A DNA stretch of 64,000 nucleotides from Haloarchaeobius sp. FL176 (GTDB lineage: Archaea; Halobacteriota; Halobacteria; Halobacteriales; Natrialbaceae): positions 186,001 through 250,000 of the forward strand of contig NZ_JANJYH010000002.1 in NCBI RefSeq assembly GCF_024609245.1, read 5' to 3'. Made by a program: the position numbers and the translations under genes. The first letter of the stretch is position 1, and the number at the start of each line of letters is the position of its first letter. The notes beneath the pieces are model-generated. The model did not search any database and was not told the DNA's origin. It saw nothing but the letters and a program-made list of their open reading frames with translations. Shown here piece by piece: positions 1 to 7,668 of this stretch.

Positions 1-118
1 CCTGTCGCCATCCCTCGCGCTGGCCGGCATCGGCGCGGTGCTTCTCGCGCTCGTCGGTGTGGTCGCGCTCGGCGGCCTCGTCACGACGGACGCACCCGAA
101 CCACGCTCGGCGGACTGA
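1..118 (+). CDS. C-terminal end of a membrane protein (5' end outside window)
   Basis: An open frame enters from the left edge and stops with TGA at 116-118. The 38 visible residues are one hydrophobic helix rich in Ala, Gly, Leu and Val, then a short polar tail ending in Arg-Ser-Ala-Asp. This looks like the last transmembrane helix and cytoplasmic tail of a polytopic membrane protein such as a permease. The family cannot be named from so little. Confidence 0.6.
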   Translation, partial: LSPSLALAGIGAVLLALVGVVALGGLVTTDAPEPRSAD

Positions 119-184
119 GAGTTCGCTGCCCGACGGCCACAGCGAGCGTCGGGATTAATGAGCCCTCCGACCGAGGTGTCGCTC

Positions 185-373
185 ATGCAGCGTGAACTGA
201 CGCGGCGACGTCTGGTCGCCGTCGGGGGGAGTGCGGCGGCGACCGCGTCGCTCGCGGGCTGTTTCGGCCCCGGCGAGGACGACGAGGACGACGAGGAGGG
301 TGGAGAGTCCGGCGGCGAGGAGGACGACGAGCGGCTCGCGGATCCGGCTCCCGGCGCGACCCCGGAGCACTGA
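185..373 (+). CDS. Small Tat-exported lipoprotein, function unknown
   Basis: This encodes 62 residues. The N-terminus has a twin-arginine signal (ELTRRRLVAVGG) followed by a hydrophobic stretch and a lipobox, Leu-Ala-Gly-Cys, near residue 23. After the cysteine the protein is almost entirely Asp, Glu and Gly. This is the usual layout of haloarchaeal Tat lipoproteins, in which the lipidated cysteine anchors an acidic chain outside the membrane. The ATG at 185 is chosen over an upstream in-frame ATG at 158 because the signal begins directly after it. The mature part is only about 40 residues with no fold I recognise, so it may be a small tethered linker. Confidence 0.6.
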   Translation: MQRELTRRRLVAVGGSAAATASLAGCFGPGEDDEDDEEGGESGGEEDDERLADPAPGATPEH

Positions 374-450
374 CCACCGCGAAACGGGCCCGACAGGACG
401 CTGTCGGTTCCGTGGCGCGTTTTATGAGTCCGGCCGCCGTGCTCTCACGT

Positions 451-912
451 ATGGACGACAACAGCTCGGTAACGATGTCGGTAGAGGAACGGGACGCGTT
501 CCTCGGCAGCGGCGGCACCGGCGTGCTATCGCTCTCGACCGACGCCGGGGACGCTCCGCACGCGATTCCGGTCTCCTACGGCTACGATGCCACGGCGGAG
601 ACGTTCTACTTCCGGCTCGCGGTCGGTGGAGACCGGTCGAAGGGCGAACTCGGCGGCCGGGCGGCCACGTTCGTCGCGTACGGGCAGGAAGGCGAGACCG
701 CGGACGGCGACTGGCAGAGCGTCGTCGCCAGCGGCACGCTGATCGATGTCGAGCGCGAGGCGGTCGCGACGGAGAGCCTCGCGGCGCTCGACCGCGTCGA
801 CATCCCGCTCGTCGACATCTTCGGCGCGCCGACGGGCGACGTGTCGTTCCAGTTCCTCCGACTCGACCCCGACGAACTGAGCGCCCGGGAGGAGAGCCCG
901 ACTGGCGTCTGA
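451..912 (+). CDS. Pyridoxamine 5'-phosphate oxidase-like FMN-binding protein
   Basis: The 153-residue protein resembles the split-barrel PNPOx-like flavoproteins common in haloarchaea: a GGTGVLSL strand near the N-terminus, a HAIPVSYGYD strand, then FYFRLAVGGDRSK and the closing strands of the barrel. Such proteins bind FMN or F420 and their substrates are mostly unknown, so a role in B6 metabolism should not be assumed. The ATG at 451 is preferred over the frame's earlier start at 412 because TTTTAT at 420-425 lies 26-31 bases before it, as expected for a leaderless archaeal transcript. Confidence 0.75.
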   Translation: MDDNSSVTMSVEERDAFLGSGGTGVLSLSTDAGDAPHAIPVSYGYDATAETFYFRLAVGGDRSKGELGGRAATFVAYGQEGETADGDWQSVVASGTLIDVEREAVATESLAALDRVDIPLVDIFGAPTGDVSFQFLRLDPDELSAREESPTGV

Positions 913-928
913 GCGGTCGCGGGTGGAC

Positions 929-2503
929 TCAGGCGTCGTCCAGCAGGCTCCGACCCGTCATCGCGGCGGGCTGGTCCACGCCGGCCAGCGCGAGCAGCGT
1001 CGGTGCCACGTCACAGAGCGAGCCGCCCTCGTGGACCCGCTTCCCGCCGTCGTCGCCCGTAGGCGAGAGATAGACGAACGGCACGTCGTTGTACGTGTGA
1101 GCGGTGTGCGGACGCTCCTCCGTGCCCATGTCGTCGGCGTTGCCGTGGTCGGCGGTCACGACTGCGTGGCCGCCCGCCGCTTCGATGGCCGCGAGCAGCC
1201 GCCCGAGCTGCGTGTCGACCGTCTCGACGGCCTCGACCGCCGCCCGGTAGTCGCCCGTGTGGCCCACCATGTCCGGGTTCGCGTAGTTCAGCACGAGCAC
1301 GTCCGGGTCGTCCCGCTCGACGTGCCGGATGGCCGTGTCGGTGACCGCCTCCGCACTCATCTCCGGCGTCTCGTCGTAGGTCGGCACGTCCGGGCTCTCG
1401 ATGATCTCGCGCGTCTCGCCCGCGAACTCGACCTCGCGCCCGCCGTTGAGGAAGTAGGTGACGTGGGCGTACTTCTCCGACTCGGCGAGCCGGAGCTGGG
1501 TCAGCCCGGCCGCGGAGACGACCTCGCCGAGGGTGTCCGCGGGCTGGCGCGGCGCGAACGCCACGGGCAGGTCGAACGTCTTGTCGTACTCCGTCATCGT
1601 CACGAGCCGGACCGCGGGCGGCTCGGGCCACTGCTCGACCGTCTCGTCCTCGGGCTCGATGTCCGCGAGCAGCCTGGTGAGCTGGCGCGCGCGGTCCGAC
1701 CGGAAGTTGAAGAAGAGGACGGCGTCGCCGTCTTCGAGCCCCGCGTGCTCGCCGACCGTCGTCGCCTCGACGAACTCGTCGGTGTCCCCGCGCTCGTAGC
1801 TCGCCTCGACGGCGTCGACCGCCGTCTCGGCGTGATGCTCGGCCTCCCGGTCCACGATAGCGTCGTACGCCTCGCGGGTGCGCTCCCAGTTCCGGTCGCG
1901 GTCCATCGCGTAGTACCGGCCCGTGACGCTGGCCACGTCGCCGGTGCCGTACTCGTCGACGACGGCTTCGAGGTCGGCCAGATAGCCCGCGCCACCCTTC
2001 GGGTCGGTGTCACGCCCGTCGGTGAACGCGTGCGTGACTGCAGGGGTGCCACGCTCGGCCGCCAGCTCGATGAGCGCGTGGAGGTGCTTCTGGGAGGAGT
2101 GGACGCCCCCGTCGCTCACGAGGCCCATCAGGTGCACACGGCCGTCGTGCTCGTCCGCGTGGTCGAACGCCGACGCGATGGCATCGTTCTCGTCGAACGC
2201 GCCGTCGGCGTCGTCCTCGGGCGCGTCCGGGTCCCCGCGCCAGCGTGCGATGGCGTCCTCGATGCGGGTGTACTCCTGCATCACGACCCGGCCCGCGCCG
2301 ATGTTCAGGTGGCCGACCTCCGAGTTGCCCATCTGTCCGTCCGGGAGCCCGACGCGCCGGCCAGTCACCGAGAGCCGGCCGTCGGCTCCCTCCCGGCTGA
2401 TGCGGTCGAACACCGGCGTGTGGGCCGCCGCGACGGCGTCCCTGTGGTCGCCCGGGTCGTCGTTCAGGCCCCAGCCGTCGAGAATCACGAGTGCCGTCTT
2501 CAT
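929..2503 (-). CDS. gpmI: 2,3-bisphosphoglycerate-independent phosphoglycerate mutase
   Basis: The 524-residue product interconverts 3- and 2-phosphoglycerate in glycolysis and gluconeogenesis in the cytoplasm. It belongs to the alkaline-phosphatase superfamily: the N-terminus holds the metal-binding Asp9 in LVILDGWG, and the phosphorylated serine is Ser61 in the MGNSEVGH motif. C-terminal metal ligands appear in TADHGNADDMG and the nearby HTAHTYNDVPFVYL segment. Length matches the family (about 510-525). The ATG at 2503 is chosen because the family starts directly with this strand; an upstream in-frame extension to 2620 has no similarity. The gene stands alone, convergent with the PNPOx-like gene. 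Confidence 0.93.
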   Translation of the reverse strand: MKTALVILDGWGLNDDPGDHRDAVAAAHTPVFDRISREGADGRLSVTGRRVGLPDGQMGNSEVGHLNIGAGRVVMQEYTRIEDAIARWRGDPDAPEDDADGAFDENDAIASAFDHADEHDGRVHLMGLVSDGGVHSSQKHLHALIELAAERGTPAVTHAFTDGRDTDPKGGAGYLADLEAVVDEYGTGDVASVTGRYYAMDRDRNWERTREAYDAIVDREAEHHAETAVDAVEASYERGDTDEFVEATTVGEHAGLEDGDAVLFFNFRSDRARQLTRLLADIEPEDETVEQWPEPPAVRLVTMTEYDKTFDLPVAFAPRQPADTLGEVVSAAGLTQLRLAESEKYAHVTYFLNGGREVEFAGETREIIESPDVPTYDETPEMSAEAVTDTAIRHVERDDPDVLVLNYANPDMVGHTGDYRAAVEAVETVDTQLGRLLAAIEAAGGHAVVTADHGNADDMGTEERPHTAHTYNDVPFVYLSPTGDDGGKRVHEGGSLCDVAPTLLALAGVDQPAAMTGRSLLDDA

Positions 2504-3020
2504 GTGCGTGGGGTCGTGGGTCGGGTCAATGAATGGTTCGTTCGCTAGGCGTACTCCTCTGAATTGTAAGTGGTTGGACCAGCTCTCGTCGCTCGGACAG
2601 ACCGGTTGAATCGACAACACCCAGAAAGCTCCCGCGTTCTCGCCGCCTGGAACTCGCTGCGCTCCTCACTCCGTTGCGATGCTCGCCCCTCGCGCGGTTA
2701 GCGGCTCGCGGCCTTCGGCACGCTCGCCAGCGCGCGCCGTGCCGGTCTATTCGACGACCCCGTCACCAACCACACGGCCAAGACACCCCGCGCCGGCAGG
2801 CGCGTGGGTGTCGAGGGGGAGGGCTGGCGCGGTGTGGTCGCGGTTGCGGGGCGGGACTGGAAGGGCCGAGCGCCTCGGGGCTTTCTGGCTGTTCGAGTAC
2901 CAGCGTGTTCCCACGAGTATCGAGACTGGCCCACCATCAGCCGGAGTAGAGAGAAGATCACCGCCTGCGTTCGAGAGCGGGTTCGACGCGACTAAACCCA
3001 CACCAGCCACACCAGACGAT
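2504..3020. other. 517-base gene-free gap between gpmI and trmY
   Basis: Apart from the inverted-repeat element at 2618-2891 this gap holds about 115 bases upstream of gpmI and 130 bases before trmY. Open frames crossing it on both strands lack haloarchaeal codon bias (excess Arg, Ser and Pro rather than Asp and Glu), so I see no gene. Confidence 0.6.
2618..2891. repeat. Intergenic element with imperfect terminal inverted repeats
   Basis: Between gpmI and trmY, the sequence CACCCAGAAAGCTCCCG at 2618-2634 is matched in inverse orientation by CGGGGCTTTCTGGCTG at 2876-2891, allowing one gap. A short hairpin (CCGAG, CGC, CTCGG) lies at 2866-2878. The interior is GC-rich and has no credible reading frame. 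From memory, haloarchaeal genomes carry dispersed intergenic sequences of this sort that generate spurious gene calls; I cannot confirm copy number here. No target-site duplication is evident. Confidence 0.45.
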
Positions 3021-3617
3021 ATGCGACAGTTCGTCATCTGCGGCCACGACGTTCCCACATCGCCCGACTTCTCGCTGGACGCGCTCGCGAGCGAGGCCGG
3101 GCGGCTGGACCTGCTCTGTCGATGTCTGAACGCGGCGTTCCTGACGAGCCACGGGCTGCGCGACGACGTGCAGGTCCACCTCGTCATCCAGGACGAGTTT
3201 ACCGTCACCGTCGACGGGGCGACGGTGCGGAACCTCCACCCGGACGAGCGGTCGACCGCGGCGCTGGTGCGGACGGCGCTGGAACACCGCGACGATGCCA
3301 TCGGCCACCAGCCCGCGGAGTCCTCGCCGGGCGTCAGCATCCGCCGTGTGGGACTGGACGTGGTGCTCGACGAGTGCGCCCGCGATGGCACCGTGGTCCA
3401 GCTCCACGAGGACGGTGCACCCGCCAGCGAGGCCAAACCTCCCGAGGACCCGACGTTCGTGCTCTCCGACCACCGGGACTTCACCGACACCGAGGCCGAG
3501 TTGCTCGCCGACGCCGCGGCCCAGCGTCTCCGGCTGGGGCCGACGCTGCTCCACGCGGACCACGCCGTCACCGTCGCCCACCACTACCTCGATACCGACG
3601 GCTACGCAAATTTCTGA
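3021..3617 (+). CDS. trmY: tRNA (pseudouridine-54-N1)-methyltransferase
   Basis: The 198-residue protein is the SPOUT-class methyltransferase TrmY (formerly DUF358), which uses S-adenosylmethionine to methylate N1 of pseudouridine 54 in the T-loop of archaeal tRNAs. Recognition rests on the N-terminal RQFVICGHDVPTSPDF strand, a central SIRRVGLDVVLDE region, and a C-terminal segment GPTLLHADHAVTVAHHYLD typical of the knotted cofactor site. Length is that of the family (about 195-200). The ATG at 3021 is chosen because the family begins there; an upstream extension to 2679 runs into the intergenic element. The pseudouridine it modifies is made by Pus10, encoded at 15,160. Confidence 0.88.
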   Translation: MRQFVICGHDVPTSPDFSLDALASEAGRLDLLCRCLNAAFLTSHGLRDDVQVHLVIQDEFTVTVDGATVRNLHPDERSTAALVRTALEHRDDAIGHQPAESSPGVSIRRVGLDVVLDECARDGTVVQLHEDGAPASEAKPPEDPTFVLSDHRDFTDTEAELLADAAAQRLRLGPTLLHADHAVTVAHHYLDTDGYANF

Positions 3618-3667
3618 TAGCACCCGATAAGGTCGAAATTAAGTGAGTGGGACTCAGAGGGTGATGC

Positions 3668-4402
3668 ATGTCCACCGACACCCCCGACGCCTGCCGGTTC
3701 TGTGCGCGCACCGTCACCTCGACGGCGACCGACACCGTCCACCGAGTCTACACCCGACGAGTCGACGCCGACGGCGCGACCGTCGCCACCACCGAGCGGT
3801 TCGCCTGCGACCACTGCTTCGCGGACGTCCGCGCGCTCACCGCCGACATGCGACGCCACTCCGTCTCGGACAACGGTGCGCTGGCCGCCCACGACTGCAG
3901 CTTCTGCGGCGGCGATACCGAACCCGGTGCAGACGTGACACAGCTCGACGTGGACCAGCAGCGATACGTGCTCTGTGCCGACTGCACCGACGTGTTCGAG
4001 CGGTTCTGCGCCTCGGTCCCCGAGACGGAACCCGGCCCCGCCGCCGACGCTTCGGCCGCGACCGAGGTCGTCGCCGACGGCGGCACCCCCGAGCAGGACG
4101 GCACCGACCTCGGCACCGTGCTCGACTCCGGTCTGGACGACGTCGTTGAGGGCGACCGCGTCCACTTCGACCTCCGACGCGACACCGGCGACGACTCCGC
4201 CCCCACCAAGACGGTCTCCGGCGACGTCACGAGCGCCGACACCAGCTACATCGGCGGCTCCACCATCTACGTCGACGGCGACGACGGGGAGGAGTACCGC
4301 GTCGAGTCCAGTTTCTCCTCCGACGCCGTGCGCGTGACCACCGTCCACGGGCACGACCTCCAGTTCGAGGGCCACCTCGACGAGCTCCGCGTCGACCGGT
4401 GA
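3668..4402 (+). CDS. Conserved haloarchaeal protein with four CxxC motifs
   Basis: This 244-residue acidic protein has CRFC near residue 9, CDHC near 49, CSFC near 78 and CADC near 105, enough cysteines for two zinc knuckles in the first 110 residues. A low-complexity Ala/Asp/Pro linker follows, then a C-terminal domain of about 90 residues with several short beta strands containing a GGSTIYVDGDDGEEYRVE segment. I do not recognise the family. The pattern suggests a cytoplasmic zinc protein, possibly a nucleic-acid or protein adaptor. It begins 50 bases after trmY in the same direction, but AT-rich sequence at 3630-3645 could serve as its own promoter. Confidence 0.6.
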   Translation: MSTDTPDACRFCARTVTSTATDTVHRVYTRRVDADGATVATTERFACDHCFADVRALTADMRRHSVSDNGALAAHDCSFCGGDTEPGADVTQLDVDQQRYVLCADCTDVFERFCASVPETEPGPAADASAATEVVADGGTPEQDGTDLGTVLDSGLDDVVEGDRVHFDLRRDTGDDSAPTKTVSGDVTSADTSYIGGSTIYVDGDDGEEYRVESSFSSDAVRVTTVHGHDLQFEGHLDELRVDR

Positions 4403-4424
4403 GTCGTCGGGCGTTTCGGAAGCG

Positions 4425-4430
4425 TTAAAA
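4425..4430 (+). promoter_or_regulatory. TATA box of the tRNA-Pro gene
   Basis: TTAAAA in an otherwise GC-rich context lies 27-32 bases upstream of the mature tRNA 5' end at 4457, the normal spacing for an archaeal box A. Confidence 0.6.
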
Positions 4431-4456
4431 GTCGCCCACTCGTCTATCTCGAATGC

Positions 4457-4529
4457 GGGCCGGTGGGGTAGCTTGGTATCCTTCGGCCTTCGGGTGGCCG
4501 TAACCGCGATTCAAATTCGCGCCGGCCCA
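4457..4529 (+). tRNA. tRNA-Pro (anticodon CGG)
   Basis: The sequence folds as a full cloverleaf. The acceptor stem GGGCCGG (4457-4463) pairs with CCGGCCC (4522-4528), followed by discriminator A at 4529. The D arm is GGGT/ATCC. The anticodon stem CGGCC (4484-4488) pairs with GGCCG (4496-4500) and encloses the loop TTCGGGT with anticodon CGG at 4491-4493. The T stem CGCGA/TCGCG (4505-4509, 4517-4521) encloses TTCAAAT. There is no intron and CCA is not encoded. A TTTT run at 4531-4534 is a likely termination signal. Confidence 0.93.
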
Positions 4530-4636
4530 CTTTTCCCCACTTCACACCGACGAGCCGCGGCTGTTCCCTGCGAAGTCGGCCACAGCCGGTAGCCGGAGCC
4601 GAACGTTTTACTCCCGACGCCCTCGCACGCCAAGCC

Positions 4637-4756
4637 ATGGACGAATCAGCCGACAACGACACCACGCCAGCCAAGCCACTCGGCGACAGCCTCCACGGCC
4701 GTTTCGCCGACGCGGACATCGACCCGGTCGAGGCGGTCAGGGAGGAGCGCAAATGA
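4637..4756 (+). CDS. Short antitoxin-like protein upstream of a PIN toxin
   Basis: This small frame of 39 residues starts at ATG 4637 and its TGA (4754-4756) overlaps the ATG of the next gene (4753). The acidic N-terminus is followed by a segment ending in DPVEAVREERK, which resembles the toxin-binding C-terminal tail of short haloarchaeal VapB-type antitoxins. TTTTA at 4606-4610 lies 27-31 bases upstream, fitting a leaderless start. No DNA-binding domain is visible, so autoregulation would need another factor. The antitoxin role is inferred from size, overlap and neighbour. Confidence 0.55.
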   Translation: MDESADNDTTPAKPLGDSLHGRFADADIDPVEAVREERK

Positions 4757-5148
4757 CGACCGTCGTCGATACGGACGTGTTCCTCGCCGCGCTCGTTGCC
4801 GACGGCGAGCACGGAGACACAGCACGCGCGTTCCTCAACGACGCCGACGACCTCGCCACGTCGACGCTGACGATGCTGGAGCTGCAGGCTATCCTCGTGG
4901 ACGAGGCTGGGATGGACGCGGAGACTGTGCGGGACGCCTGCGAGGACATCGTGGACGCCGTGGACGTGTACGAAGCGGACATGGACGACTTCGGACTGGC
5001 GGAGACGATGCGCGGCAGCACGGACCGTGGCGCGGAGCTGACGAACAACGACTGGACGCTGCTCGCGATGGCGGCGAATCTCGGCGCGGACCTGGCGACG
5101 TTCGACGAGCGGAAGCAGTCCCAGGGTGCGGTCGCGCCCGAAGCCTGA
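4753..5148 (+). CDS. PIN-domain ribonuclease, VapC-like toxin
   Basis: This 131-residue protein has the PIN fold pattern: Asp6 in VVDTDVFLAAL, Glu43 in TMLELQAI, Asp100 in NNDWTLLAMA and Asp118 in LATFDERK. These four acidic residues form the magnesium site of PIN nucleases, and the spacing fits VapC toxins, which usually cut tRNA or rRNA. It overlaps the preceding 39-residue frame by four bases (ATGA), the normal antitoxin-toxin arrangement, and the pair lies directly behind a tRNA gene, a common landing site for such modules. A housekeeping RNA-processing nuclease is the alternative, but small size and pairing favour a toxin. Confidence 0.75.
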   Translation: MTTVVDTDVFLAALVADGEHGDTARAFLNDADDLATSTLTMLELQAILVDEAGMDAETVRDACEDIVDAVDVYEADMDDFGLAETMRGSTDRGAELTNNDWTLLAMAANLGADLATFDERKQSQGAVAPEA

Positions 5149-5205
5149 GAACCGAACGGCCGGTACGCCCAAGTGACCGCTTCGCGCAGGGACAATCAGT
5201 TGCGA

Positions 5206-6981
5206 ATGTCACCGAGCGAGAACAACGGGGGGCGGCGGACGGACGGGGGGCGTCACGAATGTACGAACTGCGGTGCGAGTCTCGACCCATCCACGGACGT
5301 CTGTCCTCGCTGTGGGGTCGAGCAGGCGGACGGCGGCCGCGGACGGACGGCCGACAGACGGTCGGGGGCCACCGGCCGCGAGAGTGACGGCGACGAGCGG
5401 GAGAGGACGACACGGTCGACCCGTCGGCAAGCGGACGACGGGCGCTCGCAGGATGCCGGCGGGGGCCAGCGGGACTGCCGTAACTGCGGCGTGAGCCTCG
5501 ACCCGTCGACCGACATCTGTCCACGCTGTGGGGTCGACCAGACCGGGAAGACGTCGCCGGACTCGAAGCGCAGCCGGCGAGAACGCGGCGACGGTCGGTC
5601 GTCGGCCACCACGGACCGGCGGCAGTCAGGTCGGGACGGGTCGTCACGGCGGCGCGGGACCGACGACGGGCCGGACCAGTCGGAGCGGCGGTCGGACAGT
5701 CGACCCGCGGGCGGGCGGGACAGCCCAGGGAACGAACGGTCGAAGCGTGCGGACACTCGCGGTCGCGGGACCGACGCGCGGTCCGACCGTGGTGGAACGA
5801 CGGACCGGGGCCGCCGCGAGGACGACCGGGGGCGACGCACCGACGACCGTCGTGGCGACGACCGAGGGCGTCAACCCAACGAGCGGCGCGACGACGACCG
5901 CCGCGACGACGAGCGACGGCGGCAGGGAGGGAGACGGCGCGGCGAGGGCCGCCACGACCCGGAACCGGCTCCGAGCCGAGGAGAGCAGGACAGGCGCGAC
6001 GAGCCGTCTCGCCGCGGCGAACCGCGTGACCAGCGCACCGACAGGCCGCCAGCGTCGGCCGGTAGCGGCCACCCGGAGACCGACCGCCGGGGGCGCCGCG
6101 GAACACCCCCCGCCGAGGAGACCAGCGGCGGCGGTACGACGACGCGAACGGAGCCCGTGACCGAGGACCGGGGGCCACCGCGCGAACACGGGGCCGAGAC
6201 GGGCGCGCGACAGCGTGACGGCGACCCACCACGGCCGGACCGCGGCGGTGGGTCGAACGTCCGTCCCCCGGCCGACGGTGTGGAGGGTCCGGGGGACCAC
6301 CATCCGGACACGCGAGGCCCGGACAGCATCGGCACCGACATGAAGTATCCGATGAACGAGGAGGGATGGTGGAAGACCATCACTCTCGGGACCGTGCTCG
6401 AGTACCTGACGTTCCTCATCGTCCCCGGCTGGCTGTTGACGGGATACTACGTCCGGGTGATGCGGCAACGGCTCACCGGCGACCCCGAGCCCCCGTCGTT
6501 CTCGGACCCCGGTGACCTCCTGGTCGACGGCATCAAGGGCTCTATCATCGCCTCCGTCTACGGCATCATCCCCATCATCGCGTTCGTCGTGTTCGTGCTG
6601 GGCAGCATCACCGCAATTCTGAACGGGAACTTTCAGGAGGGGATCGGGAGCCTGCTTACTGGGCTCGTCATCTGGTTCGCGCTGACCGCGCTGTTCGGCT
6701 ACGCGGGCTCGGCGGGGATGGCGCGCTTCGCCGAGACCGGGTCGATGCTGTCCGGGTTCTCCCCGAAGCTGGCACGCGTGCTCGTCAGTGGAACGTGGTT
6801 CGTCGCCTGGGTGAAGGTGACTATCGTCGGCGCAATCGCCTTCGCCATCTCGGTGGCCATCGCGCTCATCCCGGTCGTCCAGCTCATCACCGTCGTCGTC
6901 ACGCCGGTGAAGATCAAGTACCTCGGCACGGTGTTCTCGAAGCAGTTCGCGGACGCCTACGCCAGTATCTACGCTACCTGA
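5206..6981 (+). CDS. Double zinc-ribbon protein with long Arg/Asp-rich linker and DUF4013 membrane domain
   Basis: The 591-residue protein has three parts. Two near-identical zinc ribbons use Cys19, Cys22, Cys33, Cys36 and Cys91, Cys94, Cys105, Cys108 (both with SLDPSTD before the second CxxC). Residues about 112-375 form a low-complexity linker dominated by Arg, Asp, Gly and Ser, with repeated DDRG and DDRR units. From Met379 the chain becomes a DUF4013-like membrane domain with about five hydrophobic helices and the typical PPSFSDPGDLLVDGIKG loop. Function is unknown. The linker is highly charged with unusually many arginines for an acidic proteome and is probably disordered. ATG 5206 is preferred over 5173, whose extra residues look non-coding. 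Confidence 0.75.
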   Translation: MSPSENNGGRRTDGGRHECTNCGASLDPSTDVCPRCGVEQADGGRGRTADRRSGATGRESDGDERERTTRSTRRQADDGRSQDAGGGQRDCRNCGVSLDPSTDICPRCGVDQTGKTSPDSKRSRRERGDGRSSATTDRRQSGRDGSSRRRGTDDGPDQSERRSDSRPAGGRDSPGNERSKRADTRGRGTDARSDRGGTTDRGRREDDRGRRTDDRRGDDRGRQPNERRDDDRRDDERRRQGGRRRGEGRHDPEPAPSRGEQDRRDEPSRRGEPRDQRTDRPPASAGSGHPETDRRGRRGTPPAEETSGGGTTTRTEPVTEDRGPPREHGAETGARQRDGDPPRPDRGGGSNVRPPADGVEGPGDHHPDTRGPDSIGTDMKYPMNEEGWWKTITLGTVLEYLTFLIVPGWLLTGYYVRVMRQRLTGDPEPPSFSDPGDLLVDGIKGSIIASVYGIIPIIAFVVFVLGSITAILNGNFQEGIGSLLTGLVIWFALTALFGYAGSAGMARFAETGSMLSGFSPKLARVLVSGTWFVAWVKVTIVGAIAFAISVAIALIPVVQLITVVVTPVKIKYLGTVFSKQFADAYASIYAT

Positions 6982-7145
6982 ACGGGCCATCCCGTGACGG
7001 ATTCCACAGTTTCATGTGCGCTCGGGGTCGTCTGTCTCCCAATGACGGCCGGGCACGGGGCGACCGCCGGACACGGATGGGCCGACCGACGAACCGACGC
7101 ACGCTCGCGGACGACCACCGCGGCCACACGACGAGACGGTGGCCG

Positions 7146-7667
7146 ATGTTGCTAGTGGTCTGTGGCCTGCCCGGTGCAGGCAAGACGACCATCGCCGAGG
7201 CGGTGGCCGACCGCGTCGACGGCCGGCTCGTCCGGACCGACGTGGTGCGCAAGGAGCTCTTTCCCGACCCCGACTACACCGAGGCCGAGAAGCTCGCGGT
7301 GTACGCCGAACTGCTCGGCCGTGGCCGCGAGGTCGTGGAGAACGACGAGACGGCGGTGCTCGACGGGACGTTCAAGGAGGCGCGCTTCCGCGAGGACGTC
7401 GTCGACCTCGCGGCGGACCTCGGTGTCGACTTCCAGCTCGTGAAGGTCGAGTGCGACGAGGCCGTCGCCCGCCGGCGCATCCGCGAGCGCACCGACGACG
7501 AGAGCGACGCCGACCCGGACCTGCACTCGCGGTTCCGCGAGCTGTTCGACCCCATCGAGTGCGAGCACGTCGTGGTCGACAACTCGGCCGACCTCGACGC
7601 GACCCTCACACGTGTCGACGAGCTGTTCCCGACCGCGGACCCGACGAGCGTCCCGGCGGGGGAGTGA
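7146..7667 (+). CDS. P-loop kinase / AAA_33-type ATPase
   Basis: The 173-residue protein begins with a Walker A motif within the first 15 residues (VVCGLPGAGKTT) and continues as a small single-domain P-loop kinase of the AAA_33 / zeta-like group. Later features include VRTDVVRKELFP after the P-loop, AVLDGTFKEARFR as the second catalytic strand, and an Arg-rich RRRIRERTDD lid typical of kinases that phosphorylate small molecules. The substrate is unknown. ATG 7146 is chosen because the P-loop strand follows directly; a longer in-frame reading from 6795 overlaps the previous gene in another frame and is not protein-like. Confidence 0.75.
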   Translation: MLLVVCGLPGAGKTTIAEAVADRVDGRLVRTDVVRKELFPDPDYTEAEKLAVYAELLGRGREVVENDETAVLDGTFKEARFREDVVDLAADLGVDFQLVKVECDEAVARRRIRERTDDESDADPDLHSRFRELFDPIECEHVVVDNSADLDATLTRVDELFPTADPTSVPAGE

Positions 7668-7668
7668 C

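Noticed and set aside
923-2548. Long + strand open frame across gpmI
   Set aside because: It is the antisense of gpmI, with Val/Arg-rich composition and no motif; the minus-strand gene has the full catalytic set.
2679-2999. Upstream extension of trmY and short ORFs in the gpmI-trmY gap
   Set aside because: Composition is basic and Ser/Arg/Pro-rich, and the sequence overlaps the inverted-repeat element.
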